NCBI GenBank assembly: GCA_963691705.1
Contig: OY829538.1
Span: forward strand, 14,472,443-14,536,442
Direction: 5' to 3'
Length of the DNA stretch: 64,000 bases
From: Viola odorata
Taxonomy: Eukaryota; Streptophyta; Magnoliopsida; Malpighiales; Violaceae
Under the pieces are notes generated by a model. The model was given only the letters and a program-made list of their open reading frames with translations, had not been told where the DNA came from and searched no databases. Made by a program: the position numbers and the translations under genes. This document shows positions 1-9,482 of the stretch, one piece after another. The number at the start of each line of letters is the position of its first letter. Positions within the stretch are counted from its first letter, which is position 1.

Positions 1-1300
1 CCATGGTCATAAACCGTGGTAACCAGATAGGGACCTGTCCACTTGGATTTCAATTTTCCTGCAAACAAACGCAAACGAGAGTTGTATAATAGGACTTTTT
101 GTCCAACAGCAAAAGATTTGGGGACCAGAAGCTTATCGTATTGAACTTTCATCTTGCTTTGGTAGATGAGGGCATTCTCGTAGGCATCATCTCTTAATTC
201 CTCCAATTCTTGGATTTGCAAGCGACAATTTTGGCCGGCTTGGTCAAGATCTGTATTGACCTGCTTGATAGCCCAGAAGGCTTTATGCTCAATCTCCACT
301 GGCAAATGACATGGCTTGCCATTGATAAGTCTATAAGGAGTCATCCCGATTAGGGTTTTGAAGGCGGTCCGGTAAGCCCAAAGAGCATCTCCAAGTTTCG
401 TGCTCCAATCCTTTAATGACGGATTGACTGTCTTTTCAAGAATTGCTTTGATTTCCTGGTTGGAAATTTCAGCTTGCCCATTCGTCTGGGGGTGATAAGT
501 GCTGGAGACGCGATGAGTCACTCCGTACTTATGGAGGAGAGAGTAAATGATTCGGTTGTAAAAATGGGTACCCCGGTCACTGATTAGGACGCGTGGGGTA
601 CCGAATCGATTGAAGATATTGGAGCGTAGAAATTCGATTACTACCTTTGAGTCATCCATCTTGGTTGCCTTGGCCTCGACCCACTTGGAAACGTAGTCGA
701 CGACGAGAAGGATGTAGGATGTAAGTCAATACCCCAAATATCGAAGATCTCGCAAGAGATGATACCTGTCAAGGGCATCTGGTTGTGTGCTCCAATATTC
801 CTTGTACTTTGGCATCTAGGGCAAGACGCACTATACATATAACAATCACGGAATAGGGATGGCCAAAAGAATCCGGCTTCGAGAACCTTCATTGCGATCT
901 TTTTGGTACCAAAATGGCCTCCTTCTACGAAAGAGTGACAAAACTTTAAGATTGAGGGCACTTCCTCAAGGTTCACACAACGCCTAACCACTTGGTCAGA
1001 GCAATGCTTCCATAGGTAGGGGTTGTCCCAGATGTAGTATATTGCTTGCTTTCGAATTCTGGTGCATTCGCTAGGTGATGCATCCGCGGGGAAAGAGCAC
1101 GTAGCACAAAAATTTGCAATATCTGTGAACCATGGAAACTGGACAGCTTGGGCAAGACAAAGACGCTCGTCAGGGAAGACATCCCTGATTGGCACTATAG
1201 AGTTATCATCTTGGGTAGGAAGTCTACTCAAATGGTCCGCGACCACATTCTCTACACCTTTCTTGTCCTTGATGAGAAGATGGAACTCTTGGAGGAGCAA
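1..1300 (-). pseudogene. Athila-like integrase and RNase H end, frameshifted
   Basis: This is the C-terminal third of the outer element's pol. The first part (about 1300-720) ends the RNase H domain ([12 protein letters not shown]) and carries the HHCC integrase zinc domain ([13 protein letters not shown]...CPRCQ). A short deletion or frameshift near 715-730 then breaks the core after FDIWGIDL, the first catalytic Asp. The core resumes in another frame from about 720 to 1 with [12 protein letters not shown] (second Asp) and [15 protein letters not shown] (catalytic Glu), followed by the plant integrase tail ([28 protein letters not shown]). The window cuts it at position 1. Integrase would insert the cDNA copy in the nucleus; this copy cannot because of the frameshift. 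Confidence 0.85.
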
Positions 1301-2310
1301 GATCCAACGGATAAGGCGTGGTTTAGCATCTACCTTCGTTTAGGAGGCACCTAAGGGTAGAATGGTCGGTGTAAACGATGACGTGAGTACCCTTGGTTCT
1401 GACGAAATTTGTCTAGGGTATAAACGATAGCCAAGAGTTCTCTTTCGGTGACTGTGTAGTTTTGCTAGGCAGGATCAAGTAATTTCGAAGCATAATAAAT
1501 CACATAGTGTTCTTTGTCTTTCGTCTGCCCCAAGGCGGCTCCAAGTGCATGATTGCTGGCGTCGCACATGATTTCAAAGGGGAGGGACCAATCGGGGGCT
1601 CTAATAATAGGTGCAGATGTAAGCTTGGATTTTAGAGTGGCGAACGCTGCCTTGAACTTTTCATCGAATACAAAATCAACATCTTTTTGCAATAGACGAC
1701 ACATTGGCTGGCTGATTTTCGAGAAATCTTTAATGAACCTCCTGTAAAAGTCGGTATGCCCTAGAAAGGAATGGATGTCTCGGACGCATGTAGGATAGGG
1801 TAATGACTCAATCACTTCAATTTTTGCTTTGTCGACCCCGTTGCCTTTGATGAAGACTATGTGGCCCAAGATGAGGCCGTGGTCCACTATAAAGTGACAT
1901 TTCTTGAAGTTAAGAACCAGATTGGTCTCGACGCAACGTTGAAGAATTTTTCGCAGGCTGGACAAGTATTAAGAGAAGGAATTTCCATAGACGGTGAAAT
2001 CATCCATGAAGACTTTGATGCATTCTTCGACGAATTCGGAGAAGATACTGATCATGCATCGCTGAAAAGTGGCTGAAGCATTGCAAAGGCTGAACGACAT
2101 TCTTCGATATGCAAAAGTGCCAAAGGGACAGGTGAAGGTGGTCTTCTCCTGGTCGTCTAGGGCAACTGGGATTTGGTGAAAACTGGAATATCCATCTAGA
2201 CAGCAGTAATGGGTCTTTCCCGCAAGGCGCTCCAACATCTGATCAATAAACGGGAGGGGGAAATGATCTTTCCAGGAAGATGCATTCAGACGTCGATAAT
2301 CAATACACAC
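1301..2310 (-). pseudogene. Athila-like reverse transcriptase and RNase H, broken
   Basis: RT motifs read from about 2310 downward: MCIDYRRLNASS, LDGYSSFHQIPV, TFQRCM, and the catalytic VFMDDFTVYG (the usual YVDD/FMDD box, intact). An in-frame TAA near 1966 interrupts RT. The thumb/connection (LILGHIV, PYPTCVRDIHSFLGHTDFYRRF) and the RNase H start (FEIMCDASNHALGAALGQ, YYASK) follow in the same frame to a TAG near 1465. The rest of RNase H (TVTERELLAIV, then VIVYTDHSTLR) lies between 1465 and 1301 in shifted frames. A dead copy. In life RT and RNase H would make cDNA in the virus-like particle. Confidence 0.87.
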
Positions 2311-3614
2311 TCTCCACCCGTTTTGGATTCAGGTCGGAATTAACTCTCCGTCTTGGCCAGTTATAGTGGTGATTCCAGATTTCTTTGGCATGACCTAGAC
2401 GAGGCTCACCCATGGGCTGTCCGAAATGGGGTAGATTACTCCTGCGTCTAAAAGTTTCAATATTTATTTTTTCACAACCTCCATCATTAGAGGATTTAGG
2501 TGACGTTGTGGCTGTCGGACTGCTTGCGTCCTCAAGATGGATCCGATGGGTGCATAGGTCTGGAGATAAACCTTTGATATCGGCAATAGTCCACCCTATG
2601 ACTGACTTGAACTCTTTGAGCAAGGAAATCAACTCAGATTCTTCGAAATCATCCAACCAATTGGAGATAATAACTGGCAGCGAGTCATCTACACCTAGAT
2701 AGGCGTATTTGAGATGCGCTGGAAGAGCTAGAATGGGTGCCTGCACAAGCGATGGAGGAAGCTTGGTATGCTCCTCGTGATACGGAGAGATAACAAGTTG
2801 AGCGAGGGCGTCGAGAGGCTTTTCCTCTAGGGCTGCAACGACGATATACAGGTCCGGAGGAATATTGATCGTCGAGGCCAAGACATCTAATGTTGCTAGC
2901 ATGATGCTCCAATCTAGGGCAACCTGTAAGGGTTCAAAAGAATTTAAGTCAGCAACTTTATCGACTAGAGGGTCAATCAAATCAACAAAATTCACACAAG
3001 AGAGATCAGAGGCAAAATTGGAGGGGTATTGCATGGCATCCATCATTTTGAACTTGATGATTTCCTCATCAAATTCAAGAGAAATAGATGCATCGTTAAC
3101 GTCTATCTTCACCCTGGCTGTAGCTAGAAACGGTCGCCCTAGAAGCACATCTGTGGCTTTAGCGAATTCGTCGTTCTCCATTGCGATGACATAGAAGTCT
3201 GCGGGAAACAGGAAGTCACCTATTTGGACCAAGACATCCTTAATTACACCTTTACGGTGAATTATAGAACGATCAGCCAGCTGGATCACAAGCGGGATTG
3301 GCTCGAGGGGTCATAGGCCCAGACTGTTGAGGATCGTCAATGACATGACATTAATGTCAGCCCCTAGGTCACACATAGCTTTGCCTATGTTGACTGTCCT
3401 AATGGTACAAGGGATAATAAACATGCCCCGATCACTGCATTTTGGAGGGATCTTTTGCTAGATGAGAGCGGAGACATGGACTCCCACACTGATTTTGTTT
3501 ACCCCGGTCAAGTTGCATTTGTTAGTGCAAAGCATTTTTAGGAACTTGGCGTAGCGAGGCACATTTTGATGGCCTGGAGAAGTGGGATATTGACGAGGTC
3601 TTTGCTGAACATAT
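2300..3614 (-). pseudogene. Athila-like aspartic protease and protease-RT linker
   Basis: From 3614 downward the gag-protease linker reads NIPLLQAIK, a one-base shift, then VPRYAKFLKMLCTNK. The protease active site is CDLGADINVM. The flap region and tail (VIQLADRSI, GVIKDVLVQIGDFLFPADFYVIAM, LLGRPFLATARVKIDV) are open from 3289 to about 2480. The linker to RT (LPAHLKYAYLGVDDSLPVIIS, WTIADIKGLSPDLCTHRIHLED) is present, but its end is frameshifted near 2480. The Asp-Leu-Gly-Ala active site in place of Asp-Ser/Thr-Gly is usual for Athila. The left edge of element A interrupts this gene at 3614. Confidence 0.85.
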
Positions 3615-4154
3615 TGATAAGATTAGGACTTCTGGGGAAGCGGGGTAGAGATTATGGCCGTCTTAAGTCACTGTGGAGGCAGTCCGTCGTACCTGTAAAG
3701 TGCTGGAGGGGGGGCCCGGCGTAGACACTCTGATGCTTAAGTTAGTATGGCTGTAAAATTTGGCAGAAATTTGGGTAATAATGTAGGTCTTACCTTTGAT
3801 CTAGAAATGAGTAGTATTTATAGGCAAAAGAAAGGATGTTACCCCTACGGGCGAGCGTTATCGGGAGAAGATAACGCCTAAGATGACGTCAGCATGCGTT
3901 AGCTGGATAGGATATCTCCGACGAGGTATCGCCAGTGAGATGTTGTCGAGGCTGTCTGGGATGGAAAGATGCCGTGTGCGGAAACGTATGCCGCGTGGGT
4001 CCTCCCCCCCTCCGCGGATGTCGACCATCCTAGGATTTCTTGGCTAACGCGGGCGATAGCCGGGCGGCTGCCGCTGGTAAAGGTTTACAGTGATCCGTCC
4101 TTGACTTGAGGTCAAAAGAGGAATGTACCCTTGGTGTTTCATCGATTGTTATCA
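3615..4154 (-). repeat. 3' LTR of element A
   Basis: This 540-bp LTR has perfect TGATAA/TTATCA ends and pairs with 32147-32686 without gaps at about 94% identity (roughly 31 mismatches counted by eye). The TATA box for minus-strand transcription is TATTTATA on the plus strand at 3815-3822. A palindromic bZIP-type site TGACGTCA is at 3884-3891. CATAT flanks the outer edge. Confidence 0.95.
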
Positions 4155-4951
4155 TAAGCCCAACTGAAAACGAGCACGAGTGTTTACCAAGGGCTTCATT
4201 TCTCGGCTTCTGGAGGAGTGTCACTCTCTTTGCATCGCGGCAGATTCGTGAGGGTCTTAGAGTTTCTCTGATTCTTTTGTTATTCAAACCATACCTATTC
4301 ATTCTCGGTATCAGTCAAAACTCGACATCTTTGAACTAGATACCCGATAGCGAAATGGGTAACGTGAACCGATCGCTTGCGGTAACTACTGGTCATTGAG
4401 AGGACGTCGACCAAGTTGACAGTGACGAGGTTGCAATGATATCGCCGGTCATAAACCAGAACTGATAACGCCAGCGATATACCCAAACTGATAACGCGGG
4501 TGCTTCTCACGACATGCTTTATATGATCACTATCAGCAAAGTAGGGCGTTAAGGCGTTACCTCCTCGTAGCTCCGAATATCGTTCTGAGGGCGATACTTC
4601 ATTGTTTTTCATATCGGGGTATTGTTGATGTCACTTTTTCTATCCAGGCTCGTTGGATCCAGCCTTGCTGTAAGCCACCTGCAATATTGACGCAGTTTAC
4701 AATGTAGGTCACCTACAAATTGTGCGGTCTTACGTTCTTCTGGATTTTAGTTTGTACTCCACTTGAGTATCTCAGGCGTCTACCAAGGATTTCACGTTAG
4801 CCTTTCCCCCATGCTGCTTTGGGGTAACGGGATGGCCCAATTTTCGAGGGGCATGCCCTGGTGAGTAGTTACTACTCCGGATCTATAAATGTGATCCTTT
4901 TTTCGGTGCAAATTCTTCACATTCTCTCTGCTTCTCATTTATCATTTCTTC
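4155..4951 (+). promoter_or_regulatory. Spacer and promoter of aORF1 (copy A)
   Basis: No gene is seen. The edge next to the LTR has the conserved block GCCCAACTGAAAACGAG, the polypurine-tract side for the minus-strand element. A TATA box CTATAAAT lies at 4883-4890, 62-69 bp before the aORF1 ATG. The same box is 60-67 bp from the ATG in copies B (13191) and D (52164). Confidence 0.6.
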
Positions 4952-5341
4952 ATGGACGATCTTACTAGAAACTTTCTAATTTCCAAGGCCCTAACCATCA
5001 AAAATCTCACTGAGGGTGACGTCAGCTTCCTAGAGAACATGCTGACGAAGACTGGTGAAGATATGCTGGAGCTTCGGGGAATGATGGCCCCCATTCAGTT
5101 TAGGATCGGGGCTGCTTCCATGGAGGACTTCAACCCCATTGGAAACGTCTCCAAGTTGGCCGTTGCAGCCTGCCGCATCGAAGTGACCATCGCCATGCTG
5201 CAGCAGAGGAAGGATCTACTGAACTGTTGCCTGAAGAGTATGAGAAGTACCTCTTCTGAGTTGACCTCGGTGGTGGAGGCCTTGAGGGATATCCCCACTC
5301 TGCTGGTGGATGACGACAATGATGCCGGGTCTCGAGCTTGA
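4952..5341 (+). CDS. aORF1, small helical antisense protein of Tat element (copy A)
   Basis: This is an intact 129-residue frame on the strand opposite gag-pol, and the first gene of the antisense cassette. I do not recognise a known domain. The sequence is rich in Leu, Met, Glu and Lys and reads as two or three helices (residues 3-50 and 65-115), with a Cys pair near residue 92 and an acidic end (DDDNDAG). The start MDDLTRNFLISKA is conserved as MDEVTKNFLLSKT (13258) and MDELTKNFLISKA (52231), which supports the ATG. The TATA box is 62-69 bp upstream. Copy D aligns along its whole length, which argues for past protein-level selection. Function unknown; binding to a partner is only a guess. 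Confidence 0.65.
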   Translation: MDDLTRNFLISKALTIKNLTEGDVSFLENMLTKTGEDMLELRGMMAPIQFRIGAASMEDFNPIGNVSKLAVAACRIEVTIAMLQQRKDLLNCCLKSMRSTSSELTSVVEALRDIPTLLVDDDNDAGSRA

Positions 5342-5868
5342 AGGCTTACCGCTATGCCTTCTTTTTGTTTTTCCTTTTTATGTACTATGTATGCGGATGT
5401 AAGTTTGGCCGTTAGGCCGTAATGAAAACTTCTTTCAGTTATCGGGCTTGCGACTTCTTTCCTTTTTTAGGGCGTTAGCCCTTGCTTCGGTTGAGGGTTG
5501 TGCCAGCCCAACTGAAAATGAGTTTGTCATTGGTCAGACCTCTACAACATTTATTCTTCTTTATCTGTCAAGTAGCGACGGTTGTTCTGGCGAATCATTT
5601 TGCACTAATCATGCGCCGCTTTTTTAGTATTAATTGATTGGGCGGTTTTTTGGTGTTCCTTGATTATCGAGAAATCTCAACAGGCGTGATCAAAGGATTT
5701 GATTCTGCCATTATGGTTGATCTTCTCGAGATGCATTAAATTATCCTCCTCTCACTTGTGAAAAATTTGAAGAGTCTCACCACTTTAACTATTTATGGGG
5801 GGTTCTTCTTCTTTTCCCCGTTCACCTTCTTCTTTGTACTCTCTTGTTGCTGCTGATTTTCATTTCTC
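5342..5868 (+). promoter_or_regulatory. Spacer and promoter of aORF2 (copy A)
   Basis: No gene is seen. The spacer holds a second copy of the LTR-edge motif (GCCCAACTGAAAATGAG, near 5508), a conserved GATTGGGCGGTTTTT tract (5636) and GGCGTGATCA (5683). A TATA-like TATTTAT at 5790-5796 lies 79 bp before the ATG. Copies B and D have TATATAAT and TATTTAA at 78 and 74 bp. Confidence 0.55.
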
Positions 5869-6294
5869 ATGGCTGACTCATATGATCAGGTCTTCGATGA
5901 GCGAGAATCTCGTCCGACCCCTCCGACTACACCGGATTCTAACAATCCTCCTTCGCCGTCGTGCTTGAAGAGAAGATTGCCTTGCGGCGGAGGTCGGAAG
6001 AGGTCGAAGAAGAGAGCAAATTCTAAGACCACTGGCTGGTTTTCTTCTTTTTCAGCCCCTCCGGCTTGTAAGGGCAAAGAATTGTTTCCTCCTGCTGACT
6101 GGTTTGAAGAGGAGATTCCTCGAGGCGATACCGTCATAAAGGCGACATCTTCCGCTGTGAAGGGGGAGTCCAAACCGTTAATGCCGAGTGCGGAGCGAAA
6201 GGCTGACAAATCTCCTCCTCTTGCTGATGAGGAGTTTCCGTCCTCAAATGAGGAATACTGCTACTGGTCCTCTTACTGGCCTGACGATGATTGA
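5869..6294 (+). CDS. aORF2, small basic/acidic antisense protein (copy A)
   Basis: This is an intact 141-residue frame. It has three parts conserved in all copies. Residues 1-28 start MADSY and lead into a Ser/Thr/Pro segment (RPTPPTTPDSNNPPSP). A strongly basic cluster around residues 34-50 (KRRLPCGGGRKRSKKR) looks like a nuclear localisation signal or nucleic-acid contact. The acidic-aromatic C-terminus (SSNEEYCYWSSYWPDDD) resembles an activation-type or partner-binding tail. No known domain is recognised. The 3' flank carries ATTATTAAATGAAATGATG, a plant polyadenylation-like stretch. Nuclear action is an inference from the basic cluster only. Confidence 0.65.
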   Translation: MADSYDQVFDERESRPTPPTTPDSNNPPSPSCLKRRLPCGGGRKRSKKRANSKTTGWFSSFSAPPACKGKELFPPADWFEEEIPRGDTVIKATSSAVKGESKPLMPSAERKADKSPPLADEEFPSSNEEYCYWSSYWPDDD

Positions 6295-6777
6295 TTCCGC
6301 CCCTGACAATTCTTTGTAGATGCCGTATGGTTATTATTAAATGAAATGATGCTTTTACTTTTTTAGTCTTACATGCTCAGGTGTTAGCTCCTCCTTTGAT
6401 GGATAGCTATCATCGAGAGACTAACTGTCGCTTCGATGTAACCGCTTTCAACTGATTGTCGGTAACTGCCCCCTCTAGAAGATATAAATGCTTAGACATA
6501 AATATCCTTCTAAAGTTTTTCACACGTGTCACTTTTGCTTCGGGGCGTGTCCCATTTTTACAGGCTGTTTAATTTTTGAACTCAGCCTTTAAAAGGGAGC
6601 AACTGCTTTCTTTTAATACTCTTTGCTTGAGCTTCGAAATTTTCTCCTTCTCTCTCTAAGTTTTTGCTTCAAAGGAAGTTACGACCGCCATTCGCCGGCG
6701 CCGACGGTTTTGCTCACCGCCTTCTGTTCAAGGTATTTTACTTCTTCTTCTTCAGATTTTCTTCTTGCTGTTTCATT
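6295..6777 (+). promoter_or_regulatory. Spacer and promoter of aORF3 (copy A): G-box and TATA
   Basis: The G-box CACGTG (within ACACGTGTC) is at 6523-6528 and the TATA-like TTTAAAAG at 6588-6595; the ATG follows 190 bp after the TATA. In copies B and D the G-box-to-TATA distance is 72 and 71 bp and the TATA-to-ATG distance 193 and 201 bp. An AAGGTA motif precedes the ATG by about 50 bp and could be a leader intron donor. Confidence 0.65.
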
Positions 6778-8901
6778 ATGAGCACGTCTAGGATACCCAA
6801 GGGTACTCAGTGGCCTCTGGCCACGAATAGATCTTCGAAGGGTCTCCAACGGCCCATAGATTTAGAAATTGAGAGAACACCCAGTGTTTTTGTTGATGAC
6901 ATGGTATTGGAGGCAGAGTTGGAGGAAAATGGTATCTTTTTCCCTCCTGGTTACTCTGTCAAAATTCCTGATACTGGTCATCGGCTTCATGACCCTCTAT
7001 AAGGGAGCGATAGGATGGTGTATTTTAATATGTTCCTTTACTGTTTTCGCTTTCCCATTCACAAAGCGCTGAAAGGATTATTGCTTCGTTATGACATTAA
7101 CCCGGCTCAGATTACGCCTTCCTCCTGGTGTGGGATTCATGCCTTCATTCGTGTTTGCGAGTTGCGGGGTATCTTTATCCCATCTGTCAATCTATTCCGC
7201 AAGTTCTTTAGTTTCAAGTATCGCAACTGTGTGGTAGATATCACCCCGAGGTGGAATGATGCGTTAGTGCAGTCATTCTGGCAGAAATTTCAGGGCTTTG
7301 AAGAGACCGTGGCTGATTGGAAGAGCGGTTTCTTCATCGTGAAATTGCCTTTTCACCCTTAGCCTAGAGGTTTCAATCGGTGTCTTGATGATTCCATTTG
7401 GACAAACCCGTCAGTAGTGTCCAAGGAAGAACTTCGGCAAACGAACATACTGCTGGAACTGAGCTCGTCCTTTTGCATTCGAGAGTTTGCCTTGTACAGG
7501 CTTATAGAGGAGTGTACTATAAGTAAGTTTCTTTTCTCCCGTTATCGCTTCGGCTTATTCACTGTTCTGATATGTCTTGTTGACAGGCGACGCTGGAAAT
7601 CAATCGTCGAGCGATAAGGACGTTCCTTTGAATGTAAAGCCGCTTCAATCACTGCCGCCATCTCCTCCGCCTGAGAGTTCCAGTCACCCTGCCACTCCAC
7701 CGAAGACAAAAAGAATGAAGACAGTTGCCAGGCACGATATTTCCGATCGGGCCTCTCGCTTCCTCGAGAGGTGGTTACCTATTCGGAACAGAGGAGTGAC
7801 TCCGAGCCATCCCAAGACTGAAGTAGCTGACAGTGGTAGCGAGGACATAGATACCGACTCTGGGCTTCGCCATGCTTCCGCGGCTCAGCGGAAGAAGCTA
7901 AGAATGGGAAATAGCAACCCAGTCGCTAAGGCTGCTTTAAAGAAGGTTAACGAAACCCCTGTTGTTGGGGCTGACTCTCTTAGTGGTGCGAGTACTTCCA
8001 AAACGGCGACAGCGGCTGAGGCGTCAACCTACGTTCCTCCTGAAACTTCCGAAGTTCCGCCAGCGGTCAACCTTCCTCCTTCAGCTGCCGCTCCTGACTC
8101 TCCTATTTCCTCTTTCATTCCTAATATCGCTGCACCAAACCTTGAGCTTGTTGCTACCCCTGATCCTCAACCAAATGGCCTTCTGCTGTTATTCTGTACT
8201 TCTATCTCAGGGGTTGGTGGTTCCGCCGAAAATTGCTCTCCCCCCTTTACCGCCAATCTTTCCTCTCAAGGTCCTTAAGGAGCCACTTCCTATCGCCTAG
8301 ATCTGTCCACCTTTGGCACCAGCGGACTTCGCGCACTAGGAATATCGGACCCGTTATCGCGAAGTGAGCCGGTAGGCTCTATAGTAAGTGCGATATTTGG
8401 CTTTCCTGAAGATAGGGAGGAGATGTCAAAGCTTCCTCTAGAGGTTCATCGCGAACGCGCTCTGAATGACGTGCTGGCTAGCTTCCGCATGCTGAATTAC
8501 ATTCTCGATATCCATAGCAACAAGGTTCGAGGTTCCCCTGCCAAGGTGGCGGAGTTGACGCAACTCCAGAACGATACCCAAGCAGAGCTTAACGACTGTC
8601 GTACTGAATTGGCCAGAGAGAAGTCGATAGGGAAGGCCAAGATAGAGCTTTTGGAGGCAGAATTGGTGGCTGCTGACAGAAGAAAATCTCTCCTCGTGAA
8701 GAGACATCGGCCCGTGACGTGGACTTGGCGAAAGTACCCACTGAGATATCACAGTGGAAAGACAAAGCAATACTAGCCTTCGCCGCCGGATTCCCAGACT
8801 ATTATCGTAGCGAGGCTTTCGATCCTGCCAAGATAGCTGATTACGCCTTTGAGAAATTGAAGGATATAGATGTCAGGGGCAATAAAGGAGTTCTTCCGTG
8901 A
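6778..8901 (+). pseudogene. aORF3, large antisense transposon protein with coiled coil (copy A)
   Basis: Two exons. Exon 1 is 6778-7522, donor GTAAGT. The intron is 7523-7586, acceptor TTGACAG. Exon 2 runs to 8901, with the intron in phase 1. Exon 1 holds the conserved N-terminal domain (PPGYSVKIP, INPAQITPSSWCGIHAF, SVNLFRKFF, ITPRWNDA, FWQKFQGFEETV.DWKSGFFIVKLP), which resembles the plant 'putative gypsy type transposon' family. Exon 2 has a Pro/Ser/Ala-rich linker, then RLDLSTFGTSGLRALGISDPLSR, a coiled coil (LTQLQNDTQAELNDCRTEL...) and the tail YYRSEAFDPAKIADYA. In-frame stops lie at 7000, 7360 and 8276 and a one-base loss near 8694, so this copy is dead. The function of the family is not known to me. 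Confidence 0.75.
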
Positions 8902-9482
8902 TTAGCGTAAGGCAGCGCTTGAGAGTGTTTATTTTTCTTCAAACATTGGTTTCATTTGGCTTGTAATAATTGATAACGCTTGCATAATAACGACTGTCAT
9001 TCCGCTCCAGATAACAATTAATTTGCTTCTTGGCGTTATCTTGATGGTTATGTCATCATGCTTGTCCTCTTTTTGATAAAGTGATTCTGCTTTTCGGAGC
9101 ATTTAATGCTCAGGATCCCCTCATTAATGTGAACGAGGGATCAGGATGGTTCAGAGACACGTGTCTACTCATTAGGACGCTAGGGCTAGCGTGATTTGAT
9201 AGAATCAAAGTGTCTTCTCGCTTTTCTAGGGTTGTACTCATTGCTCACGCCTGTCACGCGCGTGACGACTGTTACAACAGTCGTTTCACTTGGCCCCTTA
9301 GGGTTATAAAACTCAACACTTATTTCTTTTTTCCACTTTCGATAATCTATTTTCTTTGTATCTCCTCGAATCGTATTGCATTTCTTCTTTTCATCTCCTG
9401 GGTACTTCGATTTCCTTCTCAAAAAGGTATTTATTTATTTTCCTTTACTGTCTTCTTCATCTTTTTGTTTTCTTTTTCCACC
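8902..9482 (+). promoter_or_regulatory. Spacer and promoter of aORF4 (copy A): G-box, palindrome and TATA
   Basis: The spacer starts with the aORF3 3' flank (CTTGTAATAATTG, polyadenylation-like). It then holds the palindrome GAGCATTTAATGCTC near 9097, a G-box CACGTG at 9158-9163 and TATAAAA at 9305-9311. The ATG is 178 bp after the TATA. The same order occurs in copies B, C (inverted) and D. Confidence 0.65.

Noticed and set aside
1..3614. Envelope-like gene of the Athila element
   Set aside because: Its usual place, after integrase, is outside the window to the left.
3882..3900. TGACGTCA in the 3' LTR of element A as a functional site
   Set aside because: The 5' LTR, which drives transcription, has TGACGTGA, so functional importance in this copy is doubtful.
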